Positions 13,101 through 28,100 are shown, counted from the first letter of the stretch. The stretch: 64,000 bases of DNA from Limanda limanda (GCF_963576545.1 NC_083651.1:22618248-22682247), one strand, 5' to 3'. The notes: generated by a model not told the origin, from the sequence alone. Translations and numbers: made by a program.

Positions 13101-16100
13101 GAGCTATGTTCTCACAGCTTAGCTTAGCTAGCTATTCAGACCCACACCTATAGGTGATAACTCATTAAAAATAATGAAATGTTGACAGTGTGTCTCTTAT
13201 AACCATTTAAAATGTTCAAGCCTTTATTTTATTGCATGGTTTTAGTGGTGCAGGAATATCACAGACTGATTTGATGCATTGAAAATCATCTCACATGATG
13301 CTACTCAGCCAATCATTGTGACTGACACGGTGAGTGGGATGCACACACAGCGGAGAGGAGAGAGGCAACAGGCAGAGAACAAGCTGTGAAAAGGTGGAAA
13401 GTGAGATGTAAGAGTGATCGGAAGAGAAAACGAGGTGTTAAAGCAGTTCACTTGTTAAGACTGTTTATCACAAAATAGTTTGAAACCGCTTAATACAACA
13501 TGGAGTTCAAAGGGAAAACTCACAACGCTTTTTATTTATTTTTTGGAAACTTAGGCAGGAAATTTGATAATTTTTCAAAAGCATGAACTATACTTTCTTG
13601 TCGAGATTTAGAATTTATATAACTGACCAAGAGCAATTTTCACTGAGGAAAATCTTCAAAATCTTTTATAGCATAAAGAATTATGTTATCACATCAGCCA
13701 GGGGAGCAGATATTAAAAACTATTCGCTTCAGTGACGATGCCCCTTATCAACTTTACAGCCAATCAGGATGTGTGCACGCTGACACTGATGGAATATAGT
13801 TGAGGTGTGTGGAGAGATAAATATTGCAAGAGGAAGAAGATATAGACCCGGATGTAAATTACTTGGGGAAAAAGACAATTCTGAGCGAAATAAAACAGGT
13901 TTCAGGTGTACACAGAGGCTGTGCTGGATGGAGAAAGTGTGGACAGATTTACTTGTACAGATACCTTGGGTCAATGCTATCGCTACCCTCATACTAACAC
14001 ATATTTCATGTGTCACTGCACTGAGCCACAGTAAATGAGGTAAAAGAAACACACACTGCAAAAGCTGTGAGACCAGACCTTAGCTTTGGCATCTTTGTTT
14101 TAGCTTGATAATAAAAAAAAATATATATATAAAATATATCAGTATGGAATGTTTTCACCTGCAATGCACGTTAATAATAAGCTACAGCTTAGCGATACAC
14201 ACAGATCTCACTTGGACATAAACCATGATGTTCAGAAAATTAGTCCCGAATTTCAACTATCCATAAAAATTGTTGAAAGATGTTATGAAAGACTTTGTTT
14301 CTGGTCTGACTACATGTCCATATAGTAATTTTATGCATGACATTTTTCATCATTCAGCAACTACCCAGTAGGAATGTTTTTTGTCGCACATTAATGTCAT
14401 AAAAATATAGAAAAACGAGAGAAGACGTGAATGTCTGCGGTTGAATGTGTGAGCGCTACTGCCAAAAGTTCCATTAAAGTGCCGCTAAACCAGCCAAAAG
14501 CACGAGAGCCGTAATTCAATGACACCTTGTACTTTTATAGATACAATTGGAAAAATTCCAGCCTCTAATTGATTGTGAGTTTGCCTTTGGTTCCTTTTTT
14601 TTATCACCAAAGCAGCGAATTGAGGAAACTCATTTAACTCTAATCCCTCCCTTGTTCATCTTTGGTCATTCATTCAGACTGATGTTCTTTTGCCTCAAAG
14701 ACATTTGTTCAGTGCAGAAAAAAGCTCTTCCTTTAAGAAAAGAGATAAAACAGAGTACATGGCTGGACTGTTTGTGCCAATTCATGCTGAGAGAAGAATG
14801 GCCAGTAAGGAAAAGCTACCAGCTGAGCATCCGATGGTAACACATTTTAACACAAAGAAAAACTTGTAAAAAGATAAAGATAAACACAGATATTCTACGT
14901 TTTTTAAAATTGGAAGGTAAAAAAGAAATGGGAAGAAATAAAAGTGCAATCAAAATAATTTGCATCACAAATCAAAAGCTTACTTTTTTTCTACTCCCCA
15001 GTCGTTGGCATAACTAGAATGTTTTATTCAAACAAACAAACTGCCCCTGTTCAGATTCCATTTATGGAGGTCACACCCATAGTTAATGAATTCAAATCAC
15101 TTGAATGAGGTTCTGCCGTCAGAAATATTTACGTGAGAAAAGAAGCCGCACAATCTGTATCAGCACCTTGTTCTCGGGGTACCTTTTTTTTTAATAACAA
15201 ATGGAAATGAAGATGTTGTAGGCAAGACTCTATGATGGGACCATGAGGAACAGCCCTGTAAATCAAGGGATGCATATTTAATAAGGACATATATCCTGAT
15301 TCAATTCCACCACTGTCATCGGAGCACAGCCATATACATTCACTAAACTGTGAGGTAAAACAGGTTGTTCCAGGAAGCATGAAAGCATGAACAGAGACCT
15401 TGACGGGAAAGAAGGTTGATATTTGAAGCCTGTTTGACGGGAGCATCAATGACAAAATTGCTGAACTGGCAGATGTAATGTGGCACATTTGAGCTGAAGT
15501 AAGGAAGGCGTGAAAGTTTAAAGGAAGACAAATGCAGCAGAACGCCATCATGCACTGGGTCACTGTGCAGGGAGGAAATGGGCAGGTGACTCTGAATTGG
15601 AAATATCTGTATGTGCCGGTGAAAAGTTTTTCTCAGCAAGTTTGGTTTTGCCCTCGGGCTGAATATAAAAGATTCTGCAGTATTTTGTGATGCAAAACCA
15701 CAAAAACAAGTCAAAGAATACAAATGAAGAGTGGGTGGCCACGGAAACAGGATCAAAAGTAAAATACTTTTGAAAGCACGCAGGAAAGAATCATGATTCA
15801 GATTCAGATTTTTGAAGATGACTTACCAAGAGGTGAGCCCATGCACGTGCCTCCATTGAGGCAGTAGTCTGTACAGTGGTTGACCTCGCAGCGCTCCCCG
15901 GAGAAGTCCGGCCAGCAGTAGCACCTCCAGTCCCCTTTCTCATTGGCTAAGCAGCGGCCTCCGTTCTCGCAGGGTGGACGGCACAGCTCACCTGCACAAC
16001 CGTAAAAAAGCCTATATCACTTTCTGTGCTGCAGCGTGCGGAGCAGCCAGTCACGTCAAATCTGTGCTATGATGCCGGTGTGAGACAATGCCGGCTGTGG

Positions 16101-19100
16101 AGGGATTGTTGGATCAGCATGTACAACAACTGGGGAACCAGACTGAATCTTGGATCTAGGGGTTGGGCTGTGCTCATGAGTATTTGCCTTCTCAAAAGCA
16201 GACATCTTGACATGTCATAGTAGGAAAAGCAGGTGTTACTGAAAAGATTCACCGTGGCTCTGTTCAGTTCGAACATTCCTGTATTAAAAAACCTGCATAT
16301 ACCTGCTAATTTTGATGAAAAGGAGGTATAAAAGAGGACCTTGCTACAGTGAACCAACATGTAAAATATCAGGTCCTTGAAACTGAAGTTGCTAAATGAA
16401 ATCCAGTCCTCATTCAGCCTATTATTTGCACCTCTGCTTTTACCACTGTGAAAATGTCAAAATGTCTGCAGAGAAAAAAAAAGCCCATTTGCTGGTGATT
16501 TGCTATTCAGGGGGAGAAAGGTGCTAAATATGTTTGTGATTCTTTCGTCTTTTTGACCAAGAGACTCTGCATTGATCATTAAATCTACTGCTGAATCACA
16601 GAGTAACAAGAAACCAACTTAAAGCCAGGGTTGGGTAATTCTGGAAAATTTAGCAAGAGCAGGCTACACTTCTTCAGCTTTGTATTACACCCCGGCTGAA
16701 GACTCCGGTCATTCCCTGTTATTGATGGCTGTCAGAGGATTTCACAAACTGCTTACCTACCCTATTGTTATCTGTGTCATGAGGATAGAAGAGCATGCTT
16801 ACCTGAGATGTTGACATCACTACAGGTGCCATTGAGCAGTAACTTCCCCTCTGGACAGGTACATCTGGCCCCCGTTGGGTTGAGCAGACACATAAAGTCA
16901 CAAGACATTCTCAGGCATGGATTTGAAGCTGTGGAGAAAGTAAAAAAGAAAAAGAAAAGAGCAGCGTGAAAAAAAGGAAAGAAAAGAAACTAATCCGTCA
17001 GTCTGACTTGTAATGAGATTTGTTTATGAAAAGTTTGTTTGTACTTTCTCGGACTAAAACAATTTATTTCTGTTTGAAGGGTGTTTATCTTCTTGAAAGC
17101 CCACAGAGACTCAAGGCTAAATCATGTGAATGACTTGACTCGTCTCGTCTCCAGACTGAATAGTCAGGTATAGTGAGAGACATAATTTCTCGGTGTCTAA
17201 TTGAATAGCGTTGACCTTGACGTGCTCTTGTCATTGAATACGATAAAATGGACGAGCTAAGGGCCCCAGTGAGGACAATCGTCAGTTAACCCATCTTCCA
17301 CTGTGTAACCAGGAGGCTCCACATACTGCAGCCTAGTAGTTTCTCCATGAGCTCCTGTATTATCCTCACTTTCACTTTGTGGACTGCTGACCAGAGCAGG
17401 TAGAAAGCTGGACATCTCACATTTGCACAATTTTCTGTTCACTAACTGGGGTTAGTTTGTCCAGGCTGGGCTACTGTAAACAAACATGGCAGCCTCCGTA
17501 GAAAAGACCTGCTCCTATCGTAAATATAAAGTATTTGTATATAAAGGCCAATTCTAGGGTAAAGAAAACAAATAGAAATACAATATATACAATTGTATTT
17601 GAAATACAAATAGATCCCTCTCACCTAAATCTTACACAGGAACCTTTAACAACCCCTCTTCAGATGAACATTGTCCACATCTCTTTTATCATTATACACA
17701 GGATGAAACGTGAACGACTGTCTATACACAATTATGTTTAATAGCCTTCTTTGGCTGACATTCTCCACTTCTCCTCAATGTCAATTCAAGCTTTGTGATG
17801 CTTATTCTTTTGAAGGTGAAGAAGCTCTATTCAGGACAATATTTGTGGTCGCTCTCAAGGTGGATCTAATGTGTGGTTAATTACCTCACTTGAACATTAG
17901 TTTTGTTCATCCCGGATAAAATACTAAAGGCAATAAGACTCAGCACGTCAAAGACAATAATGCCAAAGGCAATGAGAAAATGAAGTGAAAATGTAACAGA
18001 AATTTATTTTAGTGAAAACTATTAAACAAAAATTTGAAAGAATAAAATATAATTACACTGTTAAGAGCCATGTTTATCAATATACTTTCAATAAAACTTA
18101 CCATCTTGCTGTTTGTAACGATGGGAGATTAAAATATTTGTGGGCTTTTCCACCCCCAGACTGAGAAATTCCACGGATTGTTTGCCGTACTTGTGGATCT
18201 TGAACACCTCGTGTTTTAGTCCAGTTCCGTAGATAAAGTCTTGAAATAAATCAATTCTGTATGGTTGGGAAATTCCTGTAGAACCAGCAAATAAAGGAAA
18301 GGAAGTTTGTTTTGTGTTAGATAGTAGAAGGATGTATATACAGTATGTATGTGGGCTAATTGATTTTAATACACATTATTTGGAAGAGGGCAGCAGTGGC
18401 ATTGTTGCAATTGCTTGATAAAAACCCGAGCAGAACTCAAAGTTTGTGTTTAATAGAAGAGAGTGGTGCTTTGTCGAGCAGTTACCGTGTCTGTCACTGA
18501 TTGTCACTAGAGGGTCTGAGCCATCCAATCTCATGCTCCCTATGTGTGAGAGCTCCGGATCAGCCCAGTATAAACGCTGGTTGAAATAATCGATGGCCAG
18601 TCCTGTGGGAGAATAACGGAAAGAGCTTATTTACCAGAAAAAATTACACAGGGATCCTCATGGAATCTCTCAGTACGGGACTCAAACACTCCACCCACCC
18701 CTCCATCGGCACAGTGGTGAGTAGATAATGAGTGAATTTTCATTTTTCTGTGAACTATCCCTTTCAGGTCATGATGCTCCAAACTTGATGAGAAGACACG
18801 TTTTCTTTTGTTTAGATCTTCTGTTGAATATTTACGCTCAATATTCAATGTGTTCATGCACCTTCTTTCTTGTTCTGCACTGCACTTCTGATGGAGGAAC
18901 ACTTTCGTTACAATTTCAAAGCGGTGACTTACTCTAACTTTCCCCCAAAAAGTTGGACTAATTGATAGAGCACCTGGCGGCAGGATTTAAATAACTTTGT
19001 GCTTTTTCATCAATGATAGAGTCCTCTTTCTAAGACCAAGAGAGAGCTTCGGATCATTTGAATTAAAGGAGGCAAAAGCAGCTCTTCAAATCTAGATCAC

Positions 19101-22100
19101 CACTAAGTGTCTCCTTATAGACACGCACGTCTTTCTTGGTTAGAAAGAACCTTTTCACCGTTTCACATGTATCTTCAGGTACCATATAGAAGTTTCTATA
19201 TTAGAGCTACATACATTGGTGGATACAATGAATACACTGACTGCACAACAAGCATCATATACAGTGCATATGTGGCATCTCTAAATAGTTGTATTTCCAC
19301 CTTACTTGTGCAGGGATACACATAATATTGTGTGTGTGATTATATTATTCCTTCTGTATACCATGCATCACTGTGATGTACAGACGATTGTGTGTAGTTA
19401 TCCTATGTGTTATGGCAGTTACCATGGTTTTATTACTTTCTCTGTGCTTGTGATAGAATAAGATCCAATGTCTGTTCTTATGTATTTCTACAGAATTGAA
19501 ACATACAATACTGGTTTAAGTACGGCTGAAGACTTTCAATGTGCGATGCGAAGACATTGTGACATTTTGAAGTCGAACAGTTCAAGGTTTCATGGCAAAG
19601 CACAGAGACTCCAGCGAAAACAAGACTGAAGAATGTCCCTGACATGTATTGATGTTGAATGATGTTTTTTCTAATATACTGATGTTACTCTGAACTCATC
19701 ATTGCTTCATCGCTCCAATAGTCCACTCTCTCTCAGCCAAGTAAATGATATCCCACAATCCTTTATGATCATGGAACTGACTTCAAAAGGTGCCTGTGCT
19801 GCAGACGTCTTCCCTCGTAACAGAGGGGATCCTTATTTAAACGTTTTAAAAAGAAAAGGTGGTCAAACATAACAAAAATAGATCAGGAGATCATACATGT
19901 ACAAACATACATGTGCCCAATCATAAAGGGACCCTGTGGAGTTTCTGGTGACCAGTAGCACTACAGAGCAGTGGTGTTGTGTCCCAGTTTCGTAAACATG
20001 CATGTTTTATGAGAAAGGAAATGCATTCAACCTTAATACTTATTGATCGAGGTATCTAAGTTACAACAGGGAAGACATATTACACGATGTGAGTAATTAA
20101 TGGGATTTAAATGAAATGCCTACCAGTGGGTCTCCTGAGGTTTTTCTCCAAGAGTACTCTCCGTAAAGAGCCGTCCATGGCGGATTCTTCGATGTGAGAG
20201 TGATCGCCTATGACGCTCCAGTACATCATCCTGAAGTAGACAAAGGCAAATACTGTAACGCCCTGACACCATCTTCTTGTAAAATACTTACTTTGTACTG
20301 TATCTATAGTATAAAGAGTCTAGATAAATAAATGCTTCTATATAACATGTATAGAGTCTGATTTTGCCACACATTTGGTGTTTGCGTATAGATTTTCATT
20401 GATGCTTGTGTCCTTGGTGATGATATAATCTACTGGTCTAATGTAAGTGCAATTACCAGACAAGTTATCTCTTAATTACATGGATGTAATGACGTTGTTG
20501 TTGTTGTTGTTTGTCTGCACCTTTGATATCGCTGGTCTGAGTTATCATTATGAGATAGGTAACGTTAGTGATTAGGCTACTTCCACTATAGCCAAGTAAT
20601 TAATAACAAACTTAGACTTTTAATTATTTAGTATTTACCAATGATTAGCCTACGTGTATAACATTGTCACAGCTACACTGTCTCTTAACAGAAACAGAAA
20701 ATTGAGTCACAGTAAAACATGAACTGACAACGGTTTAATAATTCATTTAGCATCTCATAGCTGCAGTATTTCGATTGACAAAAGGGTTTCACACTTGAAG
20801 TGAAATGTCCTTGATGTGATGCACCGGCAAGACAGTGAATATGTGTGTAAAGAATTGTCGGCAGGAAGACAGAATGGCTAGAAAATATCACACTACTTAC
20901 CCTTTGGCGGGGTTGACAGCGATGGCGTATGGCTCTCCTGCTATGTCCGTAATCAAGCGGGTGCAATTTGGTCCTTTAAGCTGGCCCACATTTATGGAAT
21001 ATCGTAATTTAGTCCAATGGGCTGTGTAATAGCTGAACCAGTGCATTCGAGAGTGATCAGTCCAATAAATGTTGCCTGTGATCCAGTCAGCAGAAATATC
21101 TCTCGGGCGACGGAAGTCTGAACACTGCACACGATAAGAGCCACAATGTCAGGAGCTCTAATTCACTTCTGTGCAGAGATTGACTTTAAGTTGTGAAAGA
21201 CACTGGGACAATATTAAACAGTTTAACATGGCGGGTAATAACTTTTATCACCCTGTCATACACTGCCAACACAAGCACATATGACATTTTAAGCTTAATG
21301 TACCTATAAATTAATGAATTAATATGACACATAACAATATATAAACAAAATTAAACAAGTAAACATATTTTATAACAAGGCTACCACACATTTCTAAGAT
21401 GGGATATAGATCAAATATACTTACGATGTTTCTGACATTTGTTTTTGTTTGACTCCTCTCTAGAGTGTCTTTGTAAAAAATCCCACCCGGGTTAAACTGG
21501 GTAGCCCAGATAAACTTTTGGTGGTGAAAGAGTGTGTCCATCCCAATAATGCGGGCATTGTCCTCAATGTGAGTGAGCAGTTTGTGTCCATGGCTCTGGT
21601 TAAATGGATACACAAAACTTCGGATTTCAGTGTCATTAGCTATGTAGAGCACTCGATCTTCCGGTCCTGAGTTATTCATAGTTAGAAAAGAAGAAAACAG
21701 GGGAAAGTTGGGTATTTTGGATGTTAGACAACAGTTTGAGGACACAGTATTACAGTTTATGCATGTATAAATATATGTTTGTGATATTCAACTTCGCGAT
21801 CATACCTTTTGCTATGCAGTTGCCATTGATTTCCTTATAATTCCGGTCACACGTACACTTAAAAGATCCTTTGGTGTTCGTGCAGTAATGAGGACATGTG
21901 TCAAACTGCAGACATTCATTTTTCTCTGAAAAAAAAGGAGAGAAAACTGATTCTCTATAGAAAACATTGCTTCAGAAAAGTCTCTTATTACTTATTTTTA
22001 TTTTACAACATGATTGAAACACCTAACACAAGTTTAAAGATAATAAATGATAGAAGTCAAGGCCAAAAGCAGCTTATATCGAATCCTCAAACAGTCTACA

Positions 22101-25100
22101 ACTTATTTCAATTCTGTCCATGACCCATCGTGAGGAGGAAATGATTTGCATGCGGAAAGAGGCAGAGAGGATTTAACTAAGTGAAAAAAGCCATTAGCTG
22201 GGAAACAAGAACCAGGTCACAGGGTTGACTCAATAATCAAAAGCTGCCTCTCTTCAGACAATAATGCACCACATACAATGTTCTTCATCATATCCTTTAG
22301 TTGAAGGATGTGATTCTTCGGATAAAAGCGTCAGCTAAATGAAATGTAATGAAGTAGATGGATCGCGGAAGAAATTAATGCATCTTCCTGAGCCACATGT
22401 TAATCTTTAATAATAATCATCGTATTAATACAACTAAATCATAGATTTATGAACTTCATCTTAATGTTCTCGTTACTTTTGCTTTAATCTCTCCATCTTT
22501 GTATCGTCATCACAGACAAACAGTGACTGCTGTGAAACTAGACGCTCAGTTACTTCACTTTTTATTCTATGACATTGTTCATGCAAATGTCTTATCTGCA
22601 ATGTCATTAAATTCACTAGAAATGGCCGTACCATTAAGTTTAATGCAAACTCTAATGCAAAAAGAAAAAGAATGATCATATGTTACCTTCACATTGACCT
22701 GACTTCTGGTTCCTTTTGAAGCCGGGTTTGCACTGACATATAGAATTTGCATATGTCTGGTTGCAAATTGCGTCTTCTCCACATGGATTTGTTTTCTTTC
22801 CACATACATCTCCGCTGGAATCTACAAATAAAGGCAGGACTTTGAATACACGCCGGTCCTCTGCAACCTCAACACCCGCTGTGCTTTTCTTTTGATGTGC
22901 AAAAGGCAAACGGGCATGTTCATCATCTCAAGCCACACACCTCAAACATGGGCATACATATATTACCATTAATGATAAGACATCAGGTCTAAAATGAGGA
23001 CGTTCCTGATCACATCACAGAAACATGCGTTACTTCTCATCTCTTCTGAATACTCCTTTGATCTGTCGCTTAAAGACAGGGGGGGGGGGGGGGGGGCTGC
23101 ACTCACAGGCCTTGCAGTCCTGCTCGTCTGAGCCGCCGTCGCCGCAGTCGCTGAACAGGTCGCACTGCAGCTGGATTGGGACGCAGCGCCGGTTACTGCA
23201 GGTGAACTCGGTCTTCCCGCAGGGCCGAGGTCTGCCGGCCACCACCTCTGCTTCAAAAAGCAGTGTCAGTTAAAAACACAACAACAACACTCATATCTAA
23301 GCTTATGGTGTACGATGCAAATATGCTGCAGTGACATTTTCTCCCTGAATATTCCAAAGAAGAACGGGTGCGTGACATCAGCGGCCGGCACAACAGAGCG
23401 AGAGGAGGAAAGGGACAAAGTGATGGAGAGGCAGATGAAGGGAACAATGGGATTAAGGTGAGACTGAAGAGATGGATGGTGGGAAGAGGCATACAATGGG
23501 TGGAAGTAATGGAGTGAGGTATGAGATGGATGGGCGTATTAATGGAATAAGAGAGTGAGATGAATAGAGGACAGGGGAATGAAAGAGTGAACGATGAGAG
23601 AAGTGATTTGTCCCTTTCCTTCCTGTCTGCTGTGTGTGATCGTTCACGCTGGACGTGTGATGAGGGAACATGTCAGGACACTATATGACTTTGGCATGGT
23701 GGCCCTGAGAGATCGATACACTGTGATTCAAGGAAACAGGTGCAAATTCACAACATGTGTGTTTTATTTGGGTGTGTTGTGTGTTTTTATCGCAAGATTG
23801 TTGTCAACTGATTGTTGCCTTAATATGCTTGCTTGTGTTTCATCTATTTGCATATGTCTGCTGCAGTGCTGTCAGAGCCACTGTATCTTGAGCATATCAA
23901 TGACATTCTAGAGCCATTGTTGACACACTCACACACATTTGTGCATCTATCTTAGTGAGGACACTAGAATAATGCATTCCCTAGCCCTTAACCCTCACCT
24001 AATCCTAACTCTAACCCTAAAACCAAGTCTTTGCCAAAATATCCTCACTTTGTTGGTTTTCGGGCTGAAAATGGTCCTCACTAAGATATCTGTACACACA
24101 CAAACACCTTAAAACCAATCTTGGCCGCAGGGTGGAGGAAAACACAGCAACTTGCAAATGCATGCTTCAAAAGGTTGAGGACCACTGATTTGTAACACAT
24201 TGTTGAGTCTCTCTTAATTTTTGTTCTGCCATTTTATTAAATAAACTGACCCTAAATTTAAATTTGCTTCAATATGACAATTCACTAATAACGCAGATAT
24301 AATATCAGATATATATTGGCAGATTCTGTGCTCACCACACTCTTCTTCATCCGAATTGTCACCACAGTCGTCCACTTTGTTGCACACTTGGTCCGTGCGC
24401 AGACACACTTGATCATTGCGGCAGCGGAACGGCCTTGTAGGTGGACACGGGAGTTTTGCTGTGGATGGAAATGTACAGAAAGAGCTAATGTAAGGATCTT
24501 CAAAAAAGACGATGCTGCACAAAATCTTGTATGAACAGACAATGCAATATTCTCGCCTGGGAAAAAGAGTGGCTTATAAAACAAGCATGAAACAAAATAG
24601 CCTTGAGAGATTACATCAACAACCCACCACACATGTCTGTGTCTTCGTCAGAGTTATCTCCGCAGTCGTCCTTGCCGTCACACACCCACGTGTGGAGTTT
24701 GCACAAAGTGTTGTTGCAGATGAACTCATCAGCCCGGCAGAAGAAAGCACCTGCAATTACACAGATAAGTCCACGATACCTGTGAGCACTGTAACTCAAG
24801 TGGAGGAGTGCCTTCCATACTGAGGAAGATATGACTCACAACCTGTCTGCGACAAGATTAGAAGACAGATTTTTGGACATAATGATCCACACAGCCCTGC
24901 ACCATTAAGCTTCACAAAAGCAAAGTAGGCATCTATTTCTGTCCTTTATCTCAGTTTCAAATCCCTCATTCTCATATTAAAAGTCCCTACCTGTGCCAGA
25001 TGTGCTCTCGTCTTATCTGTCACATACTATTCTCTGCTGACATTAAATGCTCTGAAATGGCTTTATCGTTCTGTAATGATATCTGCAGTGTAAAGATTTT

Positions 25101-28100
25101 GGATCACTGCGAGAATTGTGTGAATTTTTTTTTTCACTTTCAAGTATCGAAGAGTCAAACATCAATCATTCTTGGAATGACCTTGGCTGCAGTTCTCCTC
25201 GTCGCTGTGGTCCATGCAGTCCAGCACGTCGTCGCAGCGCCAGCGTCGGGGGATGCAGTGAGCACGATTCAGACACAGGAATTCATCTTCTCTGCACTCC
25301 TTCACACAGCCAATCTGTCAACAACAACACCGGCAAACGTCAAAACTGCTGATGTCTAGAGGTGTTGACTGCAATCAGGAAAACCACAACATTTCGGATT
25401 CTCATTTTTAAATCCTTCTACGTTATCGGACAGCTGGGAACCTCGCCATGGAAGTGCAGTTCACTGTGGAAGTGCTCTACTTAAAAGGGAAATGTTTTGT
25501 CTTTGGTTGCTCCTTCGAATCATGTGAAGGTACACTGACCTCATCTGAGCCATCCAGACAGTTGTCATGTCCGTCACACCGCAGGCTGGCGGAAACACAT
25601 CCTCCGCTGGCACACACATACTCGTTCACGGAGCACGAGGGGACGACTGCAGAGGGGCAAAGAACATCAGTCAGTAACAACCCAACCTTCTCTCCCTGGG
25701 AAGTCACTCGAGCGAGACCTTTTCTGTTTCTTCTTCTCTGAACAAGTGGACGCCAGGTTGGGGTAACTCTGAGTGAAAATAAGGCTTTTAGAGGGGAATT
25801 GTTGGCACTTGTCACTCCTTAATACTGAGTAATGTTGTCCATTCAGGCCAAAGAGTTCATACCGTGTCGTAGCTCCTGCTGGAGAACAGCACTGTAATGA
25901 ACAGTGGAACTCAATGGAGCAAATCAGCAGAGCTCAGGCTATTTCTACGTCTCGACTCATTATCTCATATTGAATTGCAGAATATCTACAAATACCATAT
26001 ATGTAGATGGAGAGAATTGAGAAATTCTTTGATAATCAGCCACATTGTGATGCTAATTCTTCTTATACTCTGTATTGTACAGCGTGGAGTATCTTAAAGC
26101 CAGAATAACAACATGCTGACCACTTTCTCAAACAATGTCTAAAGAGATTATTTATATGTATCACAATGGATTTATGTCCATGCTATACAACTTACCTTCT
26201 CATTGATGTAAATACAAGTCTTATTATTACATTTGTCATTTGGCTTTTACATTATGTTGGATAATAATGACCTTACACAGGGAAATGCTGAATCTGCTAA
26301 AGCACACTCCACAATATTCTAAGCTACTGATCTTATAGGAGAGAAATAATAGAGAATGTCATCAACTCGTAATTTGTGCCAAATATGAAAAATTCCCTTG
26401 AAGCGTTCTTAGTATATTGCATTAAACGAGTAGGACATGCAAAGGACTGCTCTTAAAACATAATGCATCTGTAGCTACAGCTGCAAACACTGAGGAAATA
26501 TGGAAATATTTAGAGTGGTTTCAGAAAATATTCAAATCACGCTGCCATTGGCACAATTTATAGAATTGAAGTTTTACTTTGAAATGGATATCAACCTACA
26601 CTGCAGTTACTCACAATGTCAAATTCAATACATGTATTTAGAATTTTTTGCGGATATATTAAAACTCAAAACTTACAAAAACAAAATATCCAAACCTAGA
26701 GAAGGCAAGGTGTGCTTGAAATGTGATTGAATTCTCATTAAGATGTTTCTGGAACCTGATTGGAGTCCTCATGTGGCAAAGCCGAATTGATTTGGCACAG
26801 CTGAGAAAGGCACATGTGTAAACAAGGTCCCACAAGTCTCACTGCTTGTCAGGACAAAATCAAAAGCACGGCCAAAAAACTCTCTGTGGACGTGTGTGGT
26901 TAAATTGTGTGGAGGCACAGATGAGGACAAGGGTGTAAAACATATGTTGTAATTATCGTCATGGGTTACCAAGTGATATTTAATCTACAACACAGTAAAG
27001 TGGGCAAAGTGAAAGGATCTGGATACTTTCTGCAGCCACTGTACAGAGAACACATGGTGCAGAACACAGGGACAGACAATGATCTATGCCTTCATCTGCT
27101 CAGAAGTCCTTCGTAAGTGAGAAAAATATTGTTTTGCACCTGTTCCCTGGCAGCTTTTCTCATCTTCCCCCATCTTGCAGTCTTCTTGGCCGTCGCACAG
27201 CCACTTCAGGGAGATGCAGAGGTTGTTTTGACACCGAAACTGGTCGTCTGCACAGTGTTCCTCACAGCCTTTCTGTTAACGAATACAGCAAAAACAAAAT
27301 ATTAATATATTATCAAGAAGAACAGTCCAAAAGATCAGGACAGGGAGCTTTCTTTTAATTGGTGCCCATCTGAACACTGGAACACTTTTCGCTTGCTGGA
27401 GTCATCCCCTTCTGTTCATACTGCTTCTTATTAAAGGAACCTTCTTCATTTGTTATGTCGTCAGTGACAAAATCCACAGTCTTGTTCCTTAATGTAAAGT
27501 AAGAAATACAGTGAATATGAGGAAAAGTCTGCGTTTCAATGGGTAAGTAACCCCCTCTCAGCTGCAGGTCAACAAGGACACATACCAACAACAATTGACT
27601 GATAAAAAGGATGCTGAATGTCATGTTAGCTTTAGCTGGTCCTAAGAATATATATTTTTTACAGTGGTTTGTCCTCCATCACTTATATTCTAAGTATCTG
27701 TTATTAATCAGGATGAACAAGAGGACATTTTATTCTTCATGGTTTTCTAAATCTAGAATTTTATTTTTACTTTCATCCCCAACATGTCACTGTTTCCTGT
27801 TCAGGAAACCATTAGCCCAAATCCACCCCATGACGCCTACAGACAGTAACACATTTTAATAATCACTTTGCATTATAATGCTGAATGAACTTTTTTCTTT
27901 TCTCCTCTTCCCTGAAACTATTTGACTGTGCTCACCCAGAGATCGTTTACTGGGGGAAGGGTTGAACAAAGGGTTAATTAGGGTTACACTGCTTTGCATG
28001 GAGAGAGATATATAAAAAATTGCTTTGCAAATGTTGAACAGTGCAATACATTAATACGAGTAATGGATCATAATAACAAGGCTTTGTCCTTGAATTATGC

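Larger units (their letters stand above)
10370..15826 (-). other. intron e42-e43, longest in the window
   Basis: It holds an inverted-repeat element at 12618-12765 and a segment at about 12013-12055 shared with 16185-16230. The open frames seen here have no codon bias, splice sites or family motifs. Confidence 0.6.

Noticed and set aside
13729..14061. 110-codon minus-strand open frame in the longest intron
   Set aside because: No domain, no codon bias that I can see and no splice sites in phase with e42 or e43.
20915..20930. CRISPR arrays, bacterial operons or riboswitches anywhere in the window
   Set aside because: Introns, SINEs and a vertebrate receptor show a eukaryotic genome; repeats seen are microsatellites and transposon remnants, not spaced direct repeats.
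21080..21124. RRPR at the start of e37 as a replacement furin site
   Set aside because: It matches R-x-x-R formally, but the position is a conserved propeller strand (KRPR or KMPR in relatives) and probably buried; mentioned only as a possibility.
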